64,000 bases of DNA from Drosophila miranda (taxonomy: Eukaryota; Arthropoda; Insecta; Diptera; Drosophilidae): the NCBI RefSeq assembly GCF_003369915.1, contig NC_046673.1:13252001-13316000 (forward strand), written 5' to 3'. Below the pieces are notes generated by a model that worked only from the letters and a program-made list of their open reading frames with translations, searched no databases and was not told where the DNA came from. Position numbers and translations under genes: made by a program. Positions 47,501-56,743 of this stretch are shown here, one piece after another (positions within the stretch are counted from its first letter, which is position 1; each line of letters opens with the position of its first letter).

Positions 47501-50500
47501 GCGGCATATGCAGGCGGCACGGGCACGGGCACGGCGGGAGGGGGTGACCTCCCCCTGCCCATGCCAGAGAGAGGGTGGTAATGGGGAGATGGAATGGGAG
47601 GCAGGGAGGCAATATGAAGCCTGACGCATGTACAGCAATTAGAGCGGGACAGAGTGATGTGTGAGAGGGTGGTGCATATCTCTCCCTCACTCTCTATATA
47701 TCTGACATCCTGCATATTCGATATGTATCCTATATCCCACCATATAGGGGGATGTATGGGATCTTGGCTTTAAAGCAGAGCACAGTAAACACTCGTGAAA
47801 TGGAAGCCCAAGTCCCTTTCGATCACGACCAAAGCTTCACGAAATCTTTTGGTCTTTGAATACTATATGAGACTTGAGATCGTAATCCAAGCCTAAGGAA
47901 ACCTAAAGAAGCCAAGTCCACTTTAGGTCCAATTAGGGGCATTATTTCGCTGATTTCTGAACAGCTTTTAAATAAATAATATGAAGTATCGCTACTATCC
48001 TTCCTTTTAGCTATCGTTTGCGCTTGAAAACCCACAAGAAACAAATCTTGAATTAAAAATGGAAATGCATATCCCTTCTCCTACCTCATCACAATGCCCT
48101 CCCTTCCCTTCCTCAATCCCTTCGTCTCGTTTTAGATGTGCAACATTTTTGTTGACACACAAAATAAAATCAAAACGAATGACCTTGCAACGCACACACA
48201 CACACACACACAGAACACACAGAAAGAGTGTCTCTTATGTGCAACATACATCAACATCAACACGTTGTTGCTGCCACACACACACCCACACACAGAAACA
48301 GACACGAGCAAAAGAGAGAAATTTTTTTAAATATCTCAAAAATAAAGGACAACATTTTTGGGGGCCTATCAAAAGGGTTGATTGCAAAAACAAACGAAGA
48401 TCAAAATAAAAACAAAAAATTGGAGATAAAACTGCCCCACAAAAAGGACGAAGAGAACGCACGCACAAAAAATACAAGAATAAGAGAAACCAAATACGAA
48501 CAAATAAATACCCTCGAATGGGCTTTGGAGTCGAATTTTGGAATGAATCGAGAATGAAACGATTCAGAATTATAATGATGATAAATCCCATCAGATATTT
48601 CAAAACTCAGAGATAATAAAAAACAGGCAATCTTGTCCTGAAAACAGAAAATTAGATGATTTTTGTTTTTCTTCAGGATATATCTCAGGATATACAGGGT
48701 ATAATTGTACCGACTATGTGCAGAAAGAGAGAGAGAGGGGGGAGAGAGAAAGAACCTGTGAGGAGAGGGAGTGCCCGGTCAGACATTTGGAGTCCCTCTA
48801 GGCGCATGCGTCTCAACAAGCGCCCGAATGCAATAACCAAAGAGCAGGCAGCGATACATAAACCTTGCTCCCTCCCTCACACACCGCTTTCGCCACTATC
48901 CCAGCCATCCATTCCACTGCAGCGCTGCCGTTTGTGGGAGTGGCAACCATTCGGCATGATGCCGCGCTACGGTGAAGCCTCCTCTCTGAGGAATATCAAT
49001 CTACCGACCACAGGGCACTCTAGGGTTTATGTCCCGGCTAGCTCCCAACTGGCACAGGGGTTGTTGACTCCGCTAATCAACAAGTGCAAAAAAGAACGAA
49101 AGAAAAAACAGCCGAAATAATAAAATAAAAAGCTAAAAGAAAGAGCAATGCACTTTGCATACCCTATGAAGGGCCTGCATTTAGATAATATTTGTAGTTT
49201 CTGGAATTAACAGATGTATAGGAAATATATATAATATATTAACATTTTATCTTCACTAGAAACAAACGAAAACCAAAATATTAGGCCATTTGGCTTTTAT
49301 CCTTCATCCCAAGGATATCAATGACAATAATAATAAATAAACAAATAAGGGAAAAGGATTATCGCCACATAAACACAGAGCTGTGTTTAAAGCAAAACAA
49401 CATTAAAAAAGACAATAAAAAAAGGATATCCCCCTCATTCTATTGATTTGTTTAGATTGGAAGCGTGGCAGGATAAACAATAGTGAATGGGATCTGCAGG
49501 ATGATACTATAAATGTTTAAAAACATTGTGGAAACAGCCGCAAAGTCAAAAGAAACTCTATAAAGTACGATTCTCTTTATATTTAATAAATTTCATATCT
49601 TAACCCTCGGTGAACAGCACACTCCTCTTGTAGGGTATCACCCCGATCCATCAATTAAAAAACAACAAAACTCAAATTGAAACACCCCTTCCGCACACCC
49701 ACACGCTGCACAGGCGGCGTCACGCCGCAACATGGATCGCATGGCCTTAACCCTAACCTAGCACAACTTTTTCAACGGAATTCATTAACTCTCGCGCGCC
49801 GCCTCCTCAGTCGTCGAAATCTGGACAGAGCACGCGGCACGTGCGAGCGAGATGGCAGGCGGAAGCACACACGCAAAAAACGCATGTTTCCAAAGCAAAA
49901 GTCACAACAAAAAGAGTTCCCTTCTCTTCTGTTGAAGTACTTCAAAAAAGCGATTTGATGGTGCGGGAGCGGAAGGGGCAAATGAGAGAAGGCAGAGTGC
50001 AGGAGTGCAAGGGAGATGAAAGGGAAGAGAGTGCAGAAAAGCTAAGAAATGCAACGGTGTATACGGCGCAAAAGAGGCTCAAAGCAGAAAAAAAAAAAGT
50101 TATTGAATGAGTAGTCGGTCGGTCGGGTGCTGCTGCTGCTGCTCTGCCGTTGCTGTGTTTGCCACTTCCTCTTTTCGCTTATACGATGACGCTTCTTCCA
50201 TCTCGCTCTACTGTGCTTCGTTCCTCTTCTGCAGCTGTTCTAGTTCCATACTGTGCTCTTCGGCTGCTACTGCTTCTTCTTAGGGTTCCACTGCTTTTAC
50301 ATTTTACATCTTTGTTTGTTGTTTTTGTTTTAAAAACGGTTAACCATGCGTGTTTTTACAATAATTTATTTTTGGCCATTTCCTTTGCATTAGTGTGCAT
50401 TCTTATGTTAGTGTGTGTGTGTGCGTGTGTTGTGTGTTGCGTGTTTTAGCAACAAAGAAAATGTATTAAGTCATTCTGAAGTCAGATGCAGCGGCGACCA

Positions 50501-50561
50501 ACAAACACACACACACACAAACTCAAAAGCAACAGAACAAATATTTCTCTCCACTTACCAT
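32020..50561 (-). CDS. sno: strawberry notch (Sno), nuclear helicase-like Notch-pathway regulator, 1711 aa
   Basis: Coding exons 50561-50559 (ATG only), 44269-44146, 41463-41065, 40261-39869, 36761-36264, 36186-35801, 35721-35315, 35235-34801, 34733-33013, 32937-32799, 32729-32330 and 32250-32020. All are GT-AG and phase-consistent, totalling 5136 nt. Sno is a nuclear SBNO-family protein with SF2 helicase motifs that acts with Notch and EGFR signalling. Residues 2-42 are acidic ([20 protein letters not shown]); to about 470 the chain is Gly/Ala/Ser/Asn-rich. Walker [12 protein letters not shown] is near 543-553, a DECH box (FDECHKAKN) near 660, and helicase motif [13 protein letters not shown] near 1283-1293. 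An acidic plus Lys-rich insert (about 980-1075) lies within the largest exon. The ATG lies at the very 3' end of a leader exon 6.3 kb upstream; phase 0 supports it, but alternative starts are possible. Confidence 0.93.
36762..39868 (-). other. sno intron carrying a nested gene
   Basis: A 3.1-kb sno intron. Besides the His-rich nested ORF (37763-38686) it holds repeated ACATCGA/GTACATCGA phrases at about 37200-37660. A lone Tc1-end-like sequence (TACAGTTGCGTCCAAAAT) lies near 39037-39054. Confidence 0.6.
37763..38686 (-). CDS. Intronless nested gene encoding a His-rich 307-aa protein, unknown function
   Basis: Single ORF inside the sno intron, same strand. I take ATG 38686 ([19 protein letters not shown]) as the start because no ATG lies further upstream in frame. 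Near residue 27 there is a run of about 15 histidines followed by four Tyr-His pairs. A predicted helical region ([20 protein letters not shown], about 60-80) contains the best-conserved-looking segment. Later come an acidic [11 protein letters not shown] patch, Ser-rich stretches and [13 protein letters not shown] sequence. No signal peptide or membrane span is seen from this start. The family is not recognised. The His tract is encoded by CAT/CAC and CATTAT repeats and should vary in length between strains. The long, non-repetitive remainder argues for a true gene. Confidence 0.6.
40262..41064 (-). other. sno intron, purine-rich
   Basis: An 803-nt intron between sno exons with A/G-rich stretches (AAAGAAAAGAAAGG, GAGAGAAAC) and a GTGTGGGT microsatellite near 40580-40610. 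No gene is visible. Confidence 0.7.
41551..41901 (+). pseudogene. Ran-like locus lacking its coding region (flank-only copy)
   Basis: In a sno intron, bases 41551-41668 match the 5' flank of Ran-like copy 2 (reverse strand, about 30925-30775): shared phrases include ATGTTCGCTGTACAAATT, GAACGGCCAC and CATTGGATGTTCCTTAAC. Bases 41674-41901 match the 3' flank of both copies: GACCTTTAAGATCATACACC as in copy 1 (start of match is the last codons and stop), then CATCGGGTGACACATC and CTTCAATAAAATG as in copy 2. The nearly 600-nt coding region is absent. At the join the 9-mer ACCTTTAAG occurs twice in tandem. A microhomology deletion of a former third gene is the simplest reading. Confidence 0.7.
41902..44145 (-). 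other. sno intron distal part
   Basis: Rest of the 2.7-kb intron upstream of exon 41463-41065. It contains a GATGCC hexamer repeat near 41930-41955, a GCAGTG/CGACAG run near 42330-42380 and a GATACA repeat near 42427-42455. A plus-strand ORF at 42713-43000 is listed separately. Confidence 0.6.
42713..43000 (+). CDS. Candidate antisense small ORF, 95 aa, unknown
   Basis: ATG to TGA, opposite in strand to the enclosing sno intron. The product is non-repetitive and charged ([20 protein letters not shown], later [20 protein letters not shown]), with a protein-like residue mix rather than low complexity. It resembles no family that I can name. It could be a nested gene, a fragment of a retroposed gene, or chance. 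Confidence 0.3.
   Translation: MHNSAVERRETNSILAGIAKDIQAERILESSQQYSERYTQKKPIVEAQPGVPIKEMEINGSFKTLKTPIAPRFTSILRQPAKSVKEKAREGMALS
44320..44760. repeat. AT-rich degenerate repeat built on TAGTATTTATTT
   Basis: Variants of TAGTATTTATTTGGTAT recur more than a dozen times (TAGTATTTATTTCG, TAGTATTTTTTTGG, TAGTATTTATATAG, TATTCTAGCATTC) just upstream of the 44269-44146 sno exon. Units are unequal and diverged, as in an old minisatellite. Confidence 0.55.
44761..46089 (-). other. sno first intron, proximal part
   Basis: Contains A-rich and GAGAGA-rich DNA (44990-45330). A minus-strand open frame near 45665-45360 encodes a Gly/Ser/Glu run; its possible donors do not join sno exon 44269 in frame. It may be an untranslated alternative exon. 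Confidence 0.4.
46090..47219 (-). mobile_element. Decayed Tc1/mariner-family DNA transposon, 1130 bp
   Basis: Inverted ends of 25 bp: the left (from 46090) and the right (inward from 47219) share GCGCCGAAAAAAATAGCACC exactly and differ at three of the first five bases (CACCT against CAGTG). TA dinucleotides flank both ends (46088-46089, 47220-47221), the target duplication of this superfamily. The minus strand keeps transposase traces: an HTH-like [17 protein letters not shown] segment near 46830-46900, and a late segment reading IVWA, FSY and MDHYVYV interrupted by several stops, as in Tc1 DDE transposases. It is too short and stop-ridden to be active. It sits in the first sno intron. Confidence 0.8.
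47220..50558 (-). other. sno first intron, distal part
   Basis: Non-coding. CA microsatellites near 48190-48300, a GAGAGAGG tract near 48726-48750, A-rich DNA near 48300-48520, and (GT)n near 50410-50440. Short open frames are low-complexity only. Confidence 0.6.
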
Positions 50562-51320
50562 TTTGGCGCTGCAATTGTTTTGTTTTTATATTTCTATAGA
50601 TGATTGTAAAATATATTTATGTATAACTACACGGCAGTAATTCGATCACTTCTTTTTGTCTCAATAACACACGTTGTTCCACTTCCACTCTTCGGCGCCT
50701 CGACTCTTTTGCGTGTTTAACTCTTTCGTCCCGTTCTTTATCTGGCGTTCCTTCTTCTAGCGCGCTTTCTGTCCAGCAGCAGCACAACACCGCCGCCGAG
50801 GGGCGCAACCGAAGGATTGGGTGGCTGCAGCGAATGGGAACGCGTCTGTGTGCGGGCTGGGGCGGGGAAATGCTCCACCGTCCTCTTCGAGGGGAACGGA
50901 ACACAGTTAAGGGCCGGGCCGGGTCGGTTGTGCGAGGGGGCCGTTCTGGTGGTTTTTCTGCCGCAGCACGCGGTAAATTATTACGGTTAATTGTTAATAT
51001 GCTGGCTGCTCTGCCGACGCGAATGCCGCTGCATGGGCACAATATGAAAACCAAGTGCTACAGCAGCACCACAAACGACAAACGGCAACAAGAACTAGAA
51101 GAACAGCCGGAGCAACAACGAAAAGAAGGAGGAAGGAAACAAAAAAGAAATCGAGAAGCCGAAAACACACGTAACATTAACTCTAGACGCACTAGTCACA
51201 AATCTCAAAATATACCGTAAATATACTGACGACTTCAAGTTCTACAAGTTCGGTATTTTCGGTATTTTTGGCATTTTAAAAATTACAAAAGTATCGATAA
51301 TTTTATAATCATCGATATAA
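50562..51320 (-). promoter_or_regulatory. sno 5' leader exon and core promoter region
   Basis: The minus strand from about 51230 to 50562 reads like a fly leader (pyrimidine-rich, no long ORF) ending in CAAAATG then GTAAGTGG. At 51258-51269 TTCGGTATTTTT matches the Ohler-6 consensus exactly; a one-mismatch copy starts at 51249. A perfect DRE (TATCGATA) lies at 51292-51299. These are housekeeping-type promoter elements. Leader borders are estimates. Confidence 0.5.
51292..51299. promoter_or_regulatory. DRE TATCGATA near the sno start
   Basis: Perfect palindrome, followed within 120 bp by several more CGATA/TATCG copies (51311, 51326, 51367, 51414). This is the cluster style of DREF/BEAF-32-bound promoters and boundaries. 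Confidence 0.65.
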
Positions 51321-51329
51321 ACCATCGAT

Positions 51330-51680
51330 ATGAAACCATCGGTATACTTTTTAATCAATAACACAATCGATATTGAGAAACTGCCACCACCAGCGATTTC
51401 AGCTGTCACGACCTATCGAAGCACTGCCATCTCAATTGGATTTGTGGGGAGATTTTCCGTGGCGGCCATTTTGAAGACCAGCGGCGCCCTTTGGCGCAGT
51501 TGTGGCCCACTATTCCGCGCTGCCTCAGCCCCCAGACCACCCGGGAGCAACAATCGACCACAGAGAAGACCCACACTGGCTACCGGCAACAACATCTTCC
51601 TAACATCGTATATCGAAAGCCATGGATGTCTGTGGAATTGCGGAAGATTTAAAGTCTTTGGACAAACAAAAGCTTACTGA
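51330..51680 (+). other. Plus-strand open frame beside the sno promoter, status unclear
   Basis: A 116-codon open frame begins inside the CGATA cluster. A second ATG in another frame (51622, context AAAGCCATGG) opens a 24-codon peptide starting MDVCGIAEDLKSLDKQKLTD. On the minus strand ATGGCCGCC opens an 18-codon frame. None is recognised. The stretch could be the first exon of a divergent transcript or upstream sno leader. Confidence 0.25.
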
Positions 51681-51868
51681 CCTGACATATATATAAATGA
51701 ATCCATTTTACATGCAAAAGCCGATCTTTTAGAGGACACACAAATTAGCCTAAATTTATTTCTGAAGCCATACGCATTGGCTAAAGCACATAAATGATAG
51801 ATATATGTAGATAAAAAAAAACCATGTTTTTATGATACATATTATATAATGAAGAATCCTGTGGTATG

Positions 51869-54518
51869 TTAGGTTGCATCCTGGCTCTGCTGGTGCGGCT
51901 GGATCGCTAGGAAGATATCATCGACGTTGTTGAACTTCAGAGAGATATTCTCCACGAACTGCAGCTGGTCCAGCTGGAAGTCGCTGCTGAAGTCAAAGGC
52001 CACGATCAGTTTCACAAGGAACACCTTCATGATGAACAGCCCATACCGTCGGCCTGTAGGGCAGTACGGAAAAAAACAAGAGTGAAAAAACTTACGTTCC
52101 CAAAATATCCCTGGGAGGGGATGAAGGGGAATGATATGTGGCTGCTATGAAACCAGAAAAGGTGTCTGCAATGAAACTATCGAAGGTGTGTGCTATGAAA
52201 CGGTGAGAGGTGGTTGCTATGAAGCTATAAAAGGTTGATGCAATGCAACTTCCAGAGGTGGATGGTAGGAAACTATGAACGTTACATGCTATGAATCTAT
52301 GGCTGCTGTGAAACTTAAGGTGGCTCCTAAAGGGCTAAGATTCGTCTAGAGATCTGAGACCCCCGGAGATAGATCTTCACTCACCAATGCAGGAGCGCAG
52401 TCCCTTGGAGAAAGGCAGGAAGCTGTAGGAGTGGCGCCTCTGTGGCTGCTGCTTCTGTTGGCCATTCGTCTTGGGGATTGAGGATCCAGAGACGTCCTCG
52501 CCCTCCGGCGACTGATCTGGCTGATCGTCCTGGTCGAGAAAGCGTTGCGGGTCGAACTGCTTGGCATTGTCGCCCCACCATTCCTCTTCGCGCTGCATGT
52601 TGAATGTGTCCAGCACGATGATGCTGTTCTGAGGCACGACGGCCTCGCGTCCCGGCAGCTGGAAGTCCCGACTGACGTGCCGCAGGTTCATCGGAACAGT
52701 GGCCAACAGGCGCAGAGCCTCGCTGACGAAGGCATCCAGGTAGCGCAGCTGCTGCAGCTGCTCCAGGCCGACATGGGGGGCATCCGGAGTGAAGCCCTGG
52801 CCCTGGCCCGGGAAGACGCTTGCGATCTCCGCCCGCAGCCGCTGCTGGCAGTCGCCCTTGTGAGTAGCCAGGCAGAGCAGGGCCAGCATGATGCTGTTGG
52901 AGACCGTCTCAAAGGACTGCAACGATGCAGGGGATGTGGTTAGTGGATCTGTCTTCTGTCGAAGGGACTACCCACCACCAAGACCATGGACTGGGCCTCG
53001 TCCTCGATCTCCTGCAACGTCAGCTCCCCGTTGGCGGCCAGTTGGAAGATCTGCTCGATGAAGATGCGCCGCTGCCAGGCGGTTGAATCCTCGCCAGCAC
53101 CCTCGCTGAGAGCGGCCCGCAGCTGCCAATTGCGATGCTTGCTCTGCACAATCCCAGCCACAAACTCCACCAGCAATTGGTTGCACTTCTCCGCCTCCGC
53201 GTATAGCTCGGGGGCCAGCAAACGGTGCAGCAGATCGATTTGCAGCCACGGCTTCACCACTCTGATGGCCGAGATCTCCAGCAGCCTGTGCGGATGGAAA
53301 GGCATCAAAGAGGTTGCCCCGATCCTGGGGCTATCTATCTATCCCATGGCTACTCACCGCTTGTAGCTGGAGGCGATGTGAGCGTCATCCGTTTGGGTGA
53401 AATTAGTTGGGGTTCCCATGACAGTCACTGAAAAAGGGAACGAGGATTTCAGGCAGGACTTTTCACTCTCTGAAGTCTGCGAAGTCAAGGACAACTGTGA
53501 GTTTTTCCTGCTTCTTCAAAGAGATACAGCTATCTTGATGTCGAGCTACGTGAGCCACGACTCGAAGTTTAGCGTAGCTCCTACTCTAACTCGAACTCTG
53601 GCTATAACTGCATGATGGCCATTAGGAAATTGCACTCTCTCCCTCTTTTTGGTAGCCAACATCCAACCACGATCAATCGTTCATAATTTATAGACAAAAA
53701 TATGTGCGTGGGATGGGTGTTTTTTCGGATTACGTGCGTTGCATGGAAACGGGGGAAACGTGTCGAACCGCGAAGGGCAGGAAAACGTTGGACGGGGAGA
53801 GTCTATTCCGCAATGCGTATTGGGGGGCTTGGAGTTTTACTCACGGCAGGAGACCTCCAGTACGGCACGACTGAGCATATCCTCGGCATCGGTGAATTTC
53901 ACGGCCCGGCCATGTAGATGTGGCTGGGAGGCGAACTGCTCGACCATCTGGTTGCCCACGGCATTGAACACATCAAAGAAGCTGGCCACAATGTTGTGGC
54001 TGAAGGCGGGATTGAGCTGCTTGCGCCGTAGCTTCCACTTCTGGCCTGCAATTCCATCGGGGATTAGGGATACTCGCGGGAGATTTCCAATCACTTACCG
54101 CGCGCATGGAGCAGGCCGCGCTTGGCGAAGAACCCCTCCTGCATGAAGGTCTTGTCCAGGCACTCGGGGGCATTCAGTATGCTCTCCATGCCGGCGGGAT
54201 CATCGATGTAGACCAGCACCCGGGTACCGACCAGGATGGCCAGCGGTCTCTGGAAGTACTTCCTCATCTGCGTCACCCGCTCCAGTATGCCTGTCGTTGG
54301 AAGCGTTCGAGAATTAAGGTACTGTGGGTACTTGGTGTTTGGAGGACTCAACTGTTTGGATGCAGGTTGATGCAGAGCAGGAACCACAGGATCGGCTGCT
54401 GGGCCACGCCCCGCCATCCGTTCAGCTGCCAGATGAGCCGCCAGCACTTGCGCTGCTGCCAGCCAAGCAGCAGAGCCAGAGCTGTGCCACACACCCACAA
54501 GGCCACATAGAGGTGCAT
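51869..54518 (-). CDS. Cyp318a1: Cytochrome P450, CYP4 clade, 551 aa, probable Cyp318a1 orthologue
   Basis: Exons 54518-54353, 54290-54099, 54045-53845, 53427-53358, 53285-52976, 52916-52385 and 52053-51869; all phases fit. It is an ER-anchored haem monooxygenase. The N-terminus MHLYVALWVCGTALALLLGW is the membrane anchor. WKLRRKQLNPAFS (near 123) is the helix-C WxxxR, EALR (379-382) the K-helix ExxR, and FSKGLRSCIG (about 482-491) the haem loop with Cys near 489. Oddities: the I-helix AGxxTT motif reads VSFETVS, so the oxygen-activation glycine is gone; and a polar insert (roughly 445-480, GEDVSGSSIPKTNGQQKQQ) separates the meander from the haem loop. One intron carries a minisatellite. The CYP4 clade is clear; the Cyp318a1 name rests on remembered X location near sno. 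Confidence 0.88.
52137..52325. repeat. Minisatellite of about 25 bp x7 in a P450 intron
   Basis: Diverged head-to-tail units of the form GGTTGCTATGAAACTATAA followed by AAGG (for example near 52140, 52168, 52190, 52214, 52238, 52262, 52288) fill most of the intron just before the haem-loop exon junction. Confidence 0.75.
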
Positions 54519-54587
54519 CGTTGTATCTGGTTTTGGACTCTGGGGTCTGAAGTCTGCTCTGGTGTTTCTACTTGGCCTAATGCGGTG

Positions 54588-54594
54588 CTTTATA
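54588..54594 (-). promoter_or_regulatory. TATA box of the P450 gene
   Basis: TATAAAG on the minus strand 70 nt upstream of ATG 54518, predicting a start site near 54560 and a short leader. A TATA promoter suits a regulated, tissue-restricted P450, unlike the DRE promoters of Coq5 and sno. Confidence 0.55.
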
Positions 54595-56743
54595 GGCAGC
54601 TCCCGTGCTGGCCGCGCGTTTGTCCGATTTACAAATTTTACTTAGAAATTCAATTCCGATTCGTAGAGCAGTAGGCAAAAGGCAACCGCACTGTTGGGCC
54701 AGCAGCAAACAACTGCCGAACTTTGACGAACCGAACAGCTATTATTATGTATTATTATTATTATTATTTGGCAAATGGAGAGAGTGAGCTCATGAGCATT
54801 ACGAGTACTTAAACGATCAGCCGAGTTGCCCTGCACTTGGACCCCACAACTGGGGAAACCAACACATCCTGGAGAAGAAGCTGTCGAGAGCTCAAAGGGA
54901 GTGCAGAGAGCTTTTACTCGTATTTATGTATAAGCATTTCAAATATCTAAATTACTCGGGGCTTCTCTTTTTTAATGTCTTTTTGTCTTTAATGGGTTGA
55001 TGAGTCAATCAATCTGTCAATTCTCTGGACTTATTCGTAGTATCTTTGTGTGTGCCTTCAATTGTTATTAAAAAACCACACCACAACCTATCCGTTACTC
55101 TTTTTGTACCGTAAATGTGCTTCAAGGTACAGTCACGGCCTAAACGGCTTCATCTCTTCCGTCTTTGGCGACGCACCAAGTCGCACCAAGAAACCAAAAA
55201 CAGATACACGTTGATGCATCGCGATGCTTGGAGCCGCTTCTCGGTCCCAGTCTGTATGTCGAGCTTAAATTTGCTGTCTTTACTACTACGTCTTAAGATA
55301 TACATATATATATATCAAAAGTGGGTATAGTCTGATATTATAAGGTATCATCCAACAGCTTGAAAGCAACCAGAATGGGAAGAAGGATGAGACAAACTTA
55401 CACTCCGAAGGCGCCTTCCCCATTCCTCACCAGTTTCAGCCTTGATTAATTGAACAATGTAATAACCTGTATCTATAAGACCAAGTATTGAAGGAGGCCC
55501 ATCCGGCATGGCTTTGAACTTCTCCACGGAAACAGTGCATGAATATAAGAATTATTTAGCTACCAAAGGAACCACATATCCATCCAATTTGGGTGATACG
55601 CAGCGAAACCCTGCCAAGCACAACTAATCCTAATCATAATACTATTCGAATAGAGAAAGAACGCTCGTGCCAGAGCCCTAACATTAGATCATAGAGTATC
55701 CCTCTCTTAGCTCTGTAATTTTGAGGCTGCGGCAGTGCTGGAAAGTGTCATGCAGCTGGCCAGCACTGAACCGCGCTTACAACACTGTGGTGTGTGGTCC
55801 TTAGAGATTCAACGGGTGCGTTTTCAATCGTTTTTTAATGTATTTGTATATATTTATATTTATTTACGGAATACAAGTGTAAAAAATATGTATGTAAGCG
55901 CTAAATGTGTAATAATAATTATGAGGCAAATGTTTACATTTTTCCTTTACTTGTTCTTCCGGGTTTCGTATCGGGAAATTGGAAGTGTGTATCGGATATC
56001 GGTTATACGGAAATGGGGGGGTGGGGTGGCTGGGGGATCATCGTGTCGCTATGATTCTTAGGGATCTGATCTGATCTGATCTGGATTTATATGTATAATG
56101 TTTAATGTTAGACCCTGCAGCGGGGCTTGGGGTTTCTTTCAGTTGTTTCCGTTTCCGTTTCCGTTTCTGTTTATGTTGTTGGTGAAACAACTTCTCGTTG
56201 TTTACAATGTTTATATTATGTTCGGCAAAATGTCCAAGTGTTTTCTTTTTAGTTTGTTTCTTGGCGTTTGTCTTCTTCTTGTATATTTACTATAAAAAAT
56301 ACCGTAAATGGAATACAAATACAAATACAATATGGAACAACTCTCGAAGTGGTGTTTGGTTCCTTCACTGAAGTGCCATCATCGATGCATTTACGATAAT
56401 CGTAATTAAGTTAAAGAAAAAAAAAAAAAAACAAATATATATTTATATAAAGACACTCGCATACAATCACACGCACACTCGCACTCACACGCATACACCC
56501 ATATCGTATCTAGGGCTTACGAATTACAAATAATATCTATATATATATACGTATCTTTCTGTGTTTTTCTGTCTGCCGTATTTCTGAAATTGATATTTCA
56601 CCTAAGCGCACGGTTTTCACACAAGGGGCGGGGCGGGGGGGGGGGGGGGGGGGATATTATAATGGGATGATGTTTATGGAGGAATGGAGAGATACAGATA
56701 CAGGGGGAGAGCTCCTCCAGAGAGCTGTGTGTGTTTCGTTCAA
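54595..56743. other. Intergenic DNA and 3' UTR of the right-hand gene
   Basis: No ORF with protein character. The right part probably includes the 3' UTR of the 56744-57180 terminal exon. A TTCCG/TTTCCG repeat lies near 56146-56168 and a GATCT tandem near 56066-56083. Confidence 0.5.
56635..56653. repeat. Uninterrupted run of 19 G
   Basis: A 19-base G homopolymer about 90 bp past the stop of the 56744-57180 exon; in the minus-strand transcript it would be a C-run. Length may be imprecise because such runs are hard to sequence. Confidence 0.85.

Noticed and set aside
49740-49765. Telomere-like CTTAACCCTAACCTA
   Set aside because: Less than three units, and Drosophila telomeres are not built from such repeats.
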